A DNA stretch of 18,118 nucleotides from Methanothrix sp. (GTDB lineage Archaea; Halobacteriota; Methanosarcinia; Methanotrichales; Methanotrichaceae), in contig JAQTYS010000009.1 in NCBI GenBank assembly GCA_028688175.1, forward strand, positions 1-18,118, read 5' to 3'. Shown here piece after piece: positions 1 to 5,976 of the stretch. The position numbers and the translations under genes were made by a program. Position 1 is the stretch's first letter; the number at the start of each line of letters is the position of its first letter. Below the pieces are notes generated by a model. It was not told the origin of the DNA. It searched no databases and saw only the letters and a program-made list of their open reading frames with translations.

Positions 1-2
1 TA

Positions 3-131
3 GTTCGGATACAACAGATCCATTTCACAAGGCTTGATGCCATCGTTGAAATGCGGGGAGAAAAAGTGAGACTGGCCGAGGCGCCCGAAAATCTGATATT
101 CATGGACAAGGTGCTCTGCAAGAAGAGCTGA
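3..131 (+). CDS. C-terminal end of an unidentified protein (partial, 5' end outside window)
   Basis: An open frame enters from the left edge and ends at TGA 129-131, giving 42 residues that finish in ...FMDKVLCKKS. It is mixed charged and hydrophobic, and looks like the end of a globular protein. The stop overlaps an ATG at 131 (TGATG), a common arrangement of co-transcribed genes, although the downstream gene probably starts later at 176. I do not recognise the family from this tail. The other two forward frames are closed earlier (stops near 43 and 67), which favours this frame. The reverse strand over this stretch is also open, so the call is only moderately sure. Confidence 0.5.
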   Translation, partial: VRIQQIHFTRLDAIVEMRGEKVRLAEAPENLIFMDKVLCKKS

Positions 132-145
132 TGCTAAAGTTCAAC

Positions 146-153
146 TATTTATC
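146..153 (+). promoter_or_regulatory. TATA box of the CoA-binding protein gene (leaderless)
   Basis: TATTTATC lies 23 to 30 bases before the ATG at 176, the spacing expected when the archaeal transcript starts at or next to the start codon. No SD-like sequence is seen before that ATG. The box supports 176 over the in-frame ATG at 131 as the true start. Confidence 0.4.
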
Positions 154-175
154 CCAAGAAAACCTATATTGTCGC

Positions 176-592
176 ATGCCCATCCTTCGCGAAGACAAGG
201 ACCTGAGAGAGGCCCTGACAAGCTGCCGCACCATCTGCGTGGTCGGCATCTCCCCTGATCCCTACAAGCCCAGCTACTTCGTCTCCGATGTTCTGCAAAG
301 CCGTGGCTTCAAGCTCTATCTGGTCAACCCCAATTATGCAGGCCGCACCATTCTTGGTGAGAAGGTCTACGCTTGCATGGAGGACATTCCGGATGAGATA
401 GACATTGTGGATGTGTTCCGAAGGCCCTCTGTGGTGCCTGCCTTAGCCGAGGAGGCCAAGCAGAAAGGCTTCAAGGTCTTCTGGATGCAGCCGGGAACAG
501 AAAGCCCGGAAGCCATAAAGAAGCTTGATGAAGAAGGATACAAAGTAGTTGCAGGAAGATGCGCCAAGATCGAATCCAGCAGATTGTTGTGA
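176..592 (+). CDS. CoA-binding domain protein (CoA_binding_2, Rossmann fold)
   Basis: A 138-residue single-domain protein. It has the family's glycine-turn opening near the N-terminus (ICVVGISPDPYKPSY), then LVNPNYAG, a middle VDVFRRPS and the late WMQPGTESPEA segment. All are typical of small stand-alone CoA_binding_2 proteins related to the nucleotide-binding half of succinyl-CoA synthetase. Such proteins bind CoA or acyl-CoA in the cytoplasm; a specific reaction is not established for the family. The frame can be extended to an ATG at 131, which overlaps the upstream stop. I prefer ATG 176 because homologues begin just before the DLREAL helix and because a TATA-like box sits at the right distance. 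It converges on the TetR gene with a 28-base gap. Confidence 0.85.
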   Translation: MPILREDKDLREALTSCRTICVVGISPDPYKPSYFVSDVLQSRGFKLYLVNPNYAGRTILGEKVYACMEDIPDEIDIVDVFRRPSVVPALAEEAKQKGFKVFWMQPGTESPEAIKKLDEEGYKVVAGRCAKIESSRLL

Positions 593-605
593 GTGAATTA
601 TAATT

Positions 606-630
606 AGATCTTAGATCTGATTAAATTTTT
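606..630. terminator. Possible bidirectional terminator between convergent genes
   Basis: The 28-base gap between two convergent genes holds the inverted repeat AGATC-TTA-GATCT (606-618), followed on the plus strand by a T-rich run (626-630). Archaeal termination relies mainly on oligo-T, so the T-run may matter more than the short hairpin. Confidence 0.3.
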
Positions 631-1235
631 ATTACAAATCTATAATTCTCTGCAAACAAGACCTTGTTAAGTATTGTCTCCAGAGACCGACAGAGCTTCT
701 CGCTGCGTTGCTTGTCAGTGTTTATATCCGGCTGGTGGAAGATATAAACCAGGGCAGTACTGAGAAACTCAACCGTCTCGCTGGGATTTCCGATACACCA
801 ACGACCCCTTGCATTTCCTTTGATAACTAGATCAGATAGAATGGGAACTATTCGCTCAACAGTTGCCTTTTCCAGCTTAGCATGCATTACCGCATTTATA
901 TCTTGATGGATAAAGTCAATGAAATCATTACGCTGGGAGACGAACCCGAGAATTCCGTTAATAGCGGCATTAAGCCTGATCGCCTCATCGACCCCATCAT
1001 CTGAAACGAGTTCTATAACATTCTGCTCCAGGACGGCAATGCTCTTCTCCACAACCGCCTCCAATATATCCTCTTTGGAGCGGAAGTAGTAGTAGAGAGT
1101 TCCCTGTGCTATATTAAGCTCCTTGACAATGTCACTGATCGCGGTATGCTCGTATCCCCTCTCCATGAAGAGATGCTCGGCAGTATCGATCAATTCACGT
1201 CTCCGCTCTTCCGGGTCCTTGCTAATGCGTTTCAT
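621..1235 (-). CDS. TetR/AcrR-family transcriptional regulator
   Basis: A 204-residue DNA-binding repressor of the TetR family. The N-terminal 60 residues hold the family pattern: RRRELIDTAEHLFMERGYE, then the helix-turn-helix with AISDIVKELNIAQGTLYYYF and SKEDIL. The rest is a helical ligand-binding and dimerisation domain of normal length (family about 190-220 residues). The ATG at 1235 overlaps the stop of the universal stress gene (TGA 1232-1234) in an ATGA overlap, so the two are translated together. As last gene of a CDF-Usp-TetR operon it most likely represses its own operon, and a perfect 19-bp palindrome in the operon promoter (2702-2720) is the natural binding site. The effector is probably a metal or small toxic compound, which is inferred from the exporter alone. 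Confidence 0.93.
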   Translation of the reverse strand: MKRISKDPEERRRELIDTAEHLFMERGYEHTAISDIVKELNIAQGTLYYYFRSKEDILEAVVEKSIAVLEQNVIELVSDDGVDEAIRLNAAINGILGFVSQRNDFIDFIHQDINAVMHAKLEKATVERIVPILSDLVIKGNARGRWCIGNPSETVEFLSTALVYIFHQPDINTDKQRSEKLCRSLETILNKVLFAENYRFVIKI

Positions 1236-1690
1236 ATCTCGCCATCAGCTCTTGCAGGCACCACTAGAACCGGAATGTGGGCGTGGCGAACCACTCTCTC
1301 GGCAACACTGCCCAGCAGGAACTTTGTAAGACCGCTTTTTCCAATTGTGCCAAGCACAATCAGGTCGAATCCCTTATCGCTGCAAAGCTTGAGAAGCTCC
1401 TCTCCAGGATCGCCTTGTGCAATCGTTCTTTCATAAGCCACCCCTGCGTCACGGGCCTTATCTCCAATTTCCTCCAATGCCTCACTGCCTTCCTTGAACA
1501 TAAGTTCCATCAGATTGTCTTTGATTCCAGGCATTGCCGCATAGCCGGGAAGCTGAGCCAGTCTATGCACATCTACAACATAGACTGCCGTCACCACTGC
1601 CCCCGCACACTTAGCGATGGAAATGGACATATCCGCAGCTTGCATGCTCGTATCGGAACCATCGGTGGCTATCAATATGTTATTCAGCAT
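1232..1690 (-). CDS. Universal stress protein (UspA family, ATP-binding type)
   Basis: A 152-residue Usp domain. The N-terminus MLNNILIATDGSDTS carries the conserved Asp10, and near the C-terminus GTIGKSGLTKFLLGS matches the ATP-binding pattern G-2x-G-9x-G-S, so this is the nucleotide-binding class. The last strand is HIPVLVVPA, standard for the family. I chose ATG 1690 rather than the upstream TTG at 1699 because a GAGGT ribosome site (1700-1704) lies 9 bases before this ATG but directly abuts the TTG. The gene lies 5 bases after the CDF exporter and overlaps the TetR gene by 4 bases. Usp proteins act in the cytoplasm as stress-linked ATP sensors; the specific role here is unknown. Confidence 0.93.
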   Translation of the reverse strand: MLNNILIATDGSDTSMQAADMSISIAKCAGAVVTAVYVVDVHRLAQLPGYAAMPGIKDNLMELMFKEGSEALEEIGDKARDAGVAYERTIAQGDPGEELLKLCSDKGFDLIVLGTIGKSGLTKFLLGSVAERVVRHAHIPVLVVPARADGEI

Positions 1691-1695
1691 AATAA

Positions 1696-2682
1696 TCAAA
1701 CCTCACTAATATTCCCTTTGAGGTCTTTCTTCTCATGATCACTGAGCAGGCAGCCGCAAGAGCCTTCCTTGGCCAAGGCGCAATTGCAGGGCTCGATATG
1801 AATAGTAACTGTAGTGCCGGGATAGTGCTGCTTAATTGAACAGGTAATCATGTCGGCAATGCGATGTGATTCGTCCACTGACATTGATGCATCGACTCTG
1901 ATGTGAAACTCAACGAAGCGACTGGACCCAGCTTTTCGGGTGCGCAGTCGATGGAAACCCCGAATGGTTGGAGCGAACACGCTTATGTGCCTTCGCACAT
2001 CGTCTAACTCTTCTGGAGGAAGACCCACATCCACCAGGTCGCGGGCGGATTCAACCGTCAGATGATAGGCAGCTCTTATGATCAGCAGAGCAACTCCAAT
2101 TGCGGCCATCGGGTCCACCCATCGCAGATCAACTCCCGGAAGAATGAGCCCTCCTGCAAAGATGATAGCCAGGCCCCCGAAGACGCCAAGCGAGGTGTAT
2201 ACATCGGTTCGCAGATGCCATGCATCCGCCATCAGTGCAATGGAGTCTGTCTCCTTGCCAACTTTAAAAAGATTCTTAGAAACAAATATATTCGCCATAA
2301 CGGAAATCAACATTACGGCAACGCCAAGCCATGCATCATCCATTGGCTGTGGATTTTTCAGCTTTTTTACTGCCTCAAAGATGATCCAGCCTGCTGCGAG
2401 GAAAATGAGCAAAGCTTCAACCGTTCCTGAGACATTCTCAACCTTGCCATGCCCAAAGGGATGATTCTCGTCTGCCGGTTTGCCGGATTTTTTTACGGCA
2501 AACAAGGCAATGATGGCTGCCAGCAGGTCCACTCCCGAATGAATGGCCTCAGAGATCACGGAGACCGATCCAATCAACATTCCTACAACAAGTTTGAGAA
2601 TCACAAGACTGGAATTCGAGATAACGGAAAGCAAAGCCACGTTTGACTTTCGCCTATTTTTCTCTGCATCATTGATTTCCAT
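1696..2682 (-). CDS. CDF-family divalent cation exporter
   Basis: A 328-residue cation diffusion facilitator. It has about six membrane helices and then a cytoplasmic ferredoxin-like domain (about residues 210-300). Metal-site motifs are HSGVD (His48, Asp52) in helix 2 and HLRTD (His156, Asp160) in helix 5. The His/His arrangement is that of zinc-preferring members such as ZitB, whereas the Fe/Zn type YiiP has Asp in helix 2. The family motif HPFGHGKVE follows helix 2 (74-82). The C-terminus adds a Cys-rich tail (CNCALAKEGSCGC), a likely extra soft-metal site. CDF proteins export Zn2+, Cd2+, Co2+ or similar ions in exchange for protons. It is the first gene of the operon with Usp and TetR, whose promoter carries the palindromic operator. 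Substrate is inferred, not proven. Confidence 0.95.
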   Translation of the reverse strand: MEINDAEKNRRKSNVALLSVISNSSLVILKLVVGMLIGSVSVISEAIHSGVDLLAAIIALFAVKKSGKPADENHPFGHGKVENVSGTVEALLIFLAAGWIIFEAVKKLKNPQPMDDAWLGVAVMLISVMANIFVSKNLFKVGKETDSIALMADAWHLRTDVYTSLGVFGGLAIIFAGGLILPGVDLRWVDPMAAIGVALLIIRAAYHLTVESARDLVDVGLPPEELDDVRRHISVFAPTIRGFHRLRTRKAGSSRFVEFHIRVDASMSVDESHRIADMITCSIKQHYPGTTVTIHIEPCNCALAKEGSCGCLLSDHEKKDLKGNISEV

Positions 2683-2701
2683 ATTTCGTTTCTCTTGCGA
2701 T

Positions 2702-2720
2702 ATGACTGACCGTCAGTCAT
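2702..2720. promoter_or_regulatory. 19-bp perfect palindrome, likely TetR operator
   Basis: ATGACTGAC-C-GTCAGTCAT is a perfect inverted repeat with 9-base arms and a 1-base centre. It lies 20 bases upstream of the CDF start and just downstream of its TATA box, over the expected transcription start. Many TetR-family operators have this length and TGAC-rich form. The operon's last gene encodes a TetR protein, so autorepression is the simplest reading. Confidence 0.75.
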
Positions 2721-2725
2721 CGTAT

Positions 2726-2733
2726 TAGTATAT
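2726..2733 (-). promoter_or_regulatory. TATA box of the CDF-Usp-TetR operon
   Basis: On the minus strand this reads ATATACTA within an AT-rich patch. The expected start of transcription, about 25 bases downstream, falls near 2705, inside the 19-bp palindrome. This gives a short leader of about 20 bases before the ATG at 2682. A repressor bound to the palindrome would block initiation. Confidence 0.5.
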
Positions 2734-2772
2734 GATGGTCCTGCTAGTGGGACCAGGGGCCTGGGATAGGAA

Positions 2773-2782
2773 CAAAAAAATT
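2773..2782 (-). terminator. Oligo-T terminator after the PGF-CTERM gene
   Basis: Read on the minus strand, a run of seven T (2774-2780) begins 15 bases after the stop codon of the gene ending at 2796. Oligo-T tracts are the usual intrinsic terminators of archaeal RNA polymerase. It would separate this gene from the CDF operon downstream. Confidence 0.45.
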
Positions 2783-2795
2783 AGTAAAGACCAAA

Positions 2796-3200
2796 TCAAT
2801 TTCTTCGCCGCAATAAACCAAAAGCGGCTAACGTGGCCAAAATGCCTAAAGCGGCCTCAAATCCCGGTTGCTGTTTAATCTGTTCGCTCACCTGCTTCTT
2901 CAGCTCCTCTGTTGCCTTCTGTTGAAGCTGTTCGGGAGTCAGGTTCTGACTTATCTGGTTGATTTTTGCGGTCGCCTGCGCGGTAAGATTGTCTTTGGTG
3001 GCATTGAGATCCTGGGCAATATGCTCTTGGGTTAGATTTCCGTCGAGTGCATGCTCTATAGCCTTCTGCTGGATCTGCTGTCCTGCGGCATTGACCTGTT
3101 CCTGGAGCGAACCGGCAGCAGCCTCAAGGGGATTTTGGGCCGCTGCATTTGAGATCATTGCGAAAAGGACGGCCATGAGAATCAAATATAATATCTTCAT
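2796..3200 (-). CDS. Small secreted coiled-coil protein with PGF-CTERM-like sorting signal
   Basis: A 134-residue exported protein. Residues 1-21 are a signal peptide (hydrophobic core, then SNAAAQ). The middle is Gln- and Ala-rich and strongly helical, likely coiled coil, with four N-x-T glycosylation sequons. The last 23 residues start with PGFEAALG, continue as a short hydrophobic helix and end in LLRRRN. This is the three-part layout of the PGF-CTERM signal that archaeosortase A cleaves to attach proteins to a membrane lipid. The open frame runs 28 codons further upstream, but GGTGAT (3208-3213, minus strand), 7 bases before this ATG, and the signal peptide decide the start. It is a single gene between divergent promoters. 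Role probably cell-surface structural; no catalytic motif is seen. Confidence 0.8.
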   Translation of the reverse strand: MKILYLILMAVLFAMISNAAAQNPLEAAAGSLQEQVNAAGQQIQQKAIEHALDGNLTQEHIAQDLNATKDNLTAQATAKINQISQNLTPEQLQQKATEELKKQVSEQIKQQPGFEAALGILATLAAFGLLRRRN

Positions 3201-3207
3201 ATCTCTT

Positions 3208-3213
3208 ATCACC
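3208..3213 (-). promoter_or_regulatory. Ribosome binding site deciding the start at 3200
   Basis: On the minus strand GGTGAT matches the complement of the 16S 3' end and sits 7 bases before ATG 3200. No comparable site precedes the longer start at 3284, so the 28 extra codons are probably untranslated leader. Confidence 0.65.
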
Positions 3214-3345
3214 AATTTTCCAACTTTTTTCAATACCACCTGAATAACTATTGTTAACCTAAAAGGCTTTCGCTTCATATTCATTACTAGTCAAAATATT
3301 CGCATTAGCAAAAGCTAAATAGCCAGGCCGAAAGTAACCCATTCA

Positions 3346-4215
3346 ATGTTCTCCGGCTGGGACGAATACAACCTCATAAACAAGCAACTCGCCGAACTGG
3401 TGAGAAGCCTGCCAGATTCTCCCCTGGGGGAGATAATCAGCTATGTGCTCTCCACTCCGGGAAAAAGAGTTCGGCCCCTTATCCTGGTATTCTCCGCACA
3501 GGCCATGGGCGGCAGCGCTGCTTTGGCCCTGAACGCGGCTATGGCCATTGAGCTGGTTCATGCCGCCTCCCTGGTGCATGACGACATCCTCGACCATGGA
3601 TTAGAGAGAAGAGGATCGCAAAGCGCATTGCAGCGTTTTGGCCCGCAAGCCTCTCTCCTAGCAGGAGACTGGCTCATATCCCGATCTATAGAGTTGATGT
3701 CTCATTACAGCCAGCCGGTAATAAGCACCTTTGCCTCGGCCTGCATGGACATGTCGGAAGGGGAACTGATGGATTTGTCTTACGCCTCTTCCCAGGATGA
3801 ATACTACCAATGCATCTCCAAGAAGACCGCATCTCTTTTTTCCGCATCTGCCAAGATGGGCGGACTCATAGCCGGAGCCAGTGCGCAGGATGTGGCCAGG
3901 TTGGAGAGTTATGGGACTCACCTGGGTCTGAGCTATCAGGTCCTGGACGATCTGGAGGAATTCCTGGGGCTGGATCAGGGAAAATCGTCCAAGAATGTTT
4001 CAGTTACCCTTCCTATAATCTACAGTAAGCAGTATCCGGATGATGTAGCAAGGCAGATGTGCGTTAAGGTCATTGACGAGCACAGCAACCTCGCAAAAAA
4101 AGAGCTTTCACTCTCATCAGGGCGCTATGAGATGTTATCTCGCCTGGAGAGCATCGTAGACGAGATGACGCACCGGGGACTAGAGAGATGCAGATTGCAA
4201 AAAAGCCTCTGCTGA
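3346..4215 (+). CDS. Polyprenyl diphosphate synthase family protein (isoprenoid chain elongation)
   Basis: A 289-residue trans-prenyltransferase, slightly short for the family (about 300-330). Visible motifs are GKRVRP (residues 39-44), the first Asp-rich motif HDDILDHGLERRG (DDxxD at 79-83), KKTASLF (159-165) and the second motif YQVLDDLEEFLG (201-205). The family condenses isopentenyl diphosphate onto an allylic diphosphate with Mg2+; in archaea this makes the C20/C25 chains of membrane lipids or longer quinone side chains. The residue just before the first motif's aspartates (HDD) is normal. The fifth residue of the second motif is Glu instead of Asp, so the product may differ from the main geranylgeranyl synthase. 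The 3' end overlaps a radical SAM gene by 28 bases, implying coupled translation and a shared pathway. Confidence 0.88.
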   Translation: MFSGWDEYNLINKQLAELVRSLPDSPLGEIISYVLSTPGKRVRPLILVFSAQAMGGSAALALNAAMAIELVHAASLVHDDILDHGLERRGSQSALQRFGPQASLLAGDWLISRSIELMSHYSQPVISTFASACMDMSEGELMDLSYASSQDEYYQCISKKTASLFSASAKMGGLIAGASAQDVARLESYGTHLGLSYQVLDDLEEFLGLDQGKSSKNVSVTLPIIYSKQYPDDVARQMCVKVIDEHSNLAKKELSLSSGRYEMLSRLESIVDEMTHRGLERCRLQKSLC

Positions 4216-5327
4216 GGGTCGAGGCCTTTCCAGAAGGAAGAGGCATCCGGCTGGCTGCCCGCGGGGCGTTGGCGCCTTTGGCCCGACCGGTCATGGACAG
4301 GATCAATAAGATCTTCATTGATGAGAAGCCGATAAGCAGCGGTCCGGACAAGTTCATCTTCTCCACCTGGGTTCCGCCAGCGCCAAGCCGGGCCTTTGAT
4401 CGCATGCTCTCTGCCCAGGTGGCAGCTCTAACTCGCCGCCCAGTTCCGGATCAGTTTTCCATAGCTGTCATGAGGGCCTGCCCCAATGACTGCATTCATT
4501 GCAGCGCTCCATCCCGTCAGGGAGAGATACTGGAAAGCAATGTCGTAAAGGATGCCATATTCCAGGCCATGGATATGGGCTCATACCTCATAACCTTTGA
4601 CGGGGGCGAGCCCATGTTGAGAAAAGATCTGCCCGATCTGGTCGCCTCCGTGGATGAGCGGGCCATTGCCACCTCATTTACCAGCGGCTACCATCTCACA
4701 GCCCCGCTGGCGCGCCAGCTAAAGAACGCGGGGCTTTATGCCGTGCGAATCAGCATCGATAGCCCATTCGAAAAGGAGCATGACCGGGTGCGGGGCCGCG
4801 CCGGTGCCTTCTCTGATGCGCTCGATGGCGTTAAAAATGCGCTGGATGCAGGCCTACTGGTGGACCTCTTCATGGTGACCTCTCCCCACAACATCGACCA
4901 TCTGGAGGATGCTTTTTCTCTGGCCGCGAATCTGGGGGTGCATGAGCTCTCCTTTTACGAGATTGTGGCTGTGGGCCGCTGGGCTTCGCATGAGGATGAG
5001 GTGCTGACAGACGATGATGTCCTGCGCCTCGAGCGCTTCCACAAGGAGAAGAATCGAGCCCCTGGTCCCAGGGTCACGGCTCTGCCCTACCTGCTCAGCC
5101 CGGAGATGTTCGGATGCTTTGCCGGGCGAAGATGGATTCATGTAGATGGAGCAGGCGAGGCCCTGCCCTGCGCTTATATGCCGCGGTCATTTGGGAATAT
5201 TAAAGAGAAGAGCCTGAAGGAGATCTGGAAGGAGATGACTCACTATCAATGGTTCCAGGGGCGGTGCTCCTGCCAGATGAGAGATCGGGAGTTTCGAGAG
5301 GCGCATCGCAGCATATTGGGAAAATAG
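4188..5327 (+). CDS. Radical SAM protein with C-terminal SPASM/twitch-like Cys region
   Basis: A 379-residue radical SAM enzyme. An N-terminal extension of about 90 residues precedes the [4Fe-4S] motif ACPNDCIHCSAP (Cys98, Cys102, Cys105), followed by FDGGEPML (GGEP, 139-142) and RISIDSP. The C-terminal 80 residues contain GCFAGRRW, VDGAGEALPC, SFGNIKEKSLKEIW and a final CSC. This is the usual context of an auxiliary cluster (SPASM/twitch) and resembles enzymes of the PqqE/AhbD/NirJ/HpnH group. The ATG at 4188 lies inside the end of the prenyl synthase gene, with purine-rich GGGGAC/GAGAG before it. A small lipoprotein gene follows after 25 bases. The substrate is unknown; the operon suggests an isoprenoid lipid or a prenyl-derived cofactor. 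That is inference. Confidence 0.9.
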   Translation: MQIAKKPLLRVEAFPEGRGIRLAARGALAPLARPVMDRINKIFIDEKPISSGPDKFIFSTWVPPAPSRAFDRMLSAQVAALTRRPVPDQFSIAVMRACPNDCIHCSAPSRQGEILESNVVKDAIFQAMDMGSYLITFDGGEPMLRKDLPDLVASVDERAIATSFTSGYHLTAPLARQLKNAGLYAVRISIDSPFEKEHDRVRGRAGAFSDALDGVKNALDAGLLVDLFMVTSPHNIDHLEDAFSLAANLGVHELSFYEIVAVGRWASHEDEVLTDDDVLRLERFHKEKNRAPGPRVTALPYLLSPEMFGCFAGRRWIHVDGAGEALPCAYMPRSFGNIKEKSLKEIWKEMTHYQWFQGRCSCQMRDREFREAHRSILGK

Positions 5328-5352
5328 TTCCCTGAACCGGGAGGTTTGGTAA

Positions 5353-5907
5353 ATGTTCAATTTGAGAAAGATCATGTTAATGCTTGCTGCAATTGCCTGC
5401 ATTATGGTTGGTGCCTGTGCATCACCCACCCCAATAGTAATAGAGCCGGCCGGCATGGACCTGTCCCTGGATGGAATGCAGATATCCGATCCTGAGCACA
5501 CTGCTGAATACATGGCAAAAACGGGCGGCACGGCCCAGCCCGGCCTGCAGACTTATGGCCGCAATCTGGCCGGCAATTGGAGCTTTGAGCTGAAAAACAT
5601 GAAATCCATTCCCATAGGCAACATTGAGCTGCGACTCCACCAATCGGAAGCGGCCCTCTTCGGCACGGGAGTTATCAAGCAGGGCTTGAACCGGCAGATG
5701 GCCACCGCTGAGGGCTCACTTCTGGAAGGAAACGCCATGATCCTCAATGTCGTATCCCTGGACAATGTCTTCCTCTACCGAATGACGCTCAACAGCGCTG
5801 ACGGCAACAGCACGTCTGGAGCCTTCACCCTCTACCTGCCCACAGGCGAGGCACCGGTGAAAGGGTCGGTGTCCGGCGGCAGAAGCGATTGGAGACGGAT
5901 CAGTTGA
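5353..5907 (+). CDS. Small predicted lipoprotein, family not recognised
   Basis: A 184-residue exported protein. Residues 1-21 form a signal peptide (positive MFNLRK, then a hydrophobic core) that ends in a lipobox-like VGAC, so Cys22 would be lipid-modified and the protein held on the outer face of the membrane. After a Pro- and Gly-rich linker, residues from about 68 on are rich in alternating beta-strand pattern (GNWSFELKN, ATAEGSLLEGN, LYRMTLNS, SGAFTLYLP), suggesting one compact beta-barrel or sandwich domain. A strong GGGAGGT ribosome site (5339-5345) precedes the ATG by 7 bases. It sits 25 bases after the radical SAM gene on the same strand and probably belongs to that operon. Function unknown. 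Confidence 0.82.
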   Translation: MFNLRKIMLMLAAIACIMVGACASPTPIVIEPAGMDLSLDGMQISDPEHTAEYMAKTGGTAQPGLQTYGRNLAGNWSFELKNMKSIPIGNIELRLHQSEAALFGTGVIKQGLNRQMATAEGSLLEGNAMILNVVSLDNVFLYRMTLNSADGNSTSGAFTLYLPTGEAPVKGSVSGGRSDWRRIS

Positions 5908-5976
5908 GACGATAAACCTCTCTCCAGGCCATTTCATTGGATGCATTCTTGGCTATTCTCCCATTTTCCTATCTTC

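Noticed and set aside
1691..1699. TTG start three codons upstream of the universal stress gene
   Set aside because: The GAGGT site abuts the TTG with no spacing but is well placed for ATG 1690, where homologues begin.
2737..2763. Short inverted repeats TGGTCC/GGACCA and CCAGG-GG-CCTGG upstream of the CDF promoter
   Set aside because: They are short, overlapping and GC-biased. The perfect 19-bp palindrome is the far stronger operator candidate, so these were not listed as features.
3201..3284. N-terminal 28-codon extension of the PGF-CTERM-like protein
   Set aside because: It would bury the signal peptide inside the protein, and the GGTGAT ribosome site is correctly placed for the ATG at 3200.
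4188..5327. Identity as a known archaeal lipid radical SAM enzyme (Tes tetraether synthase or GrsA)
   Set aside because: Too short, with a SPASM/twitch-like C-terminus and no B12 domain, so the motif layout does not match either enzyme.
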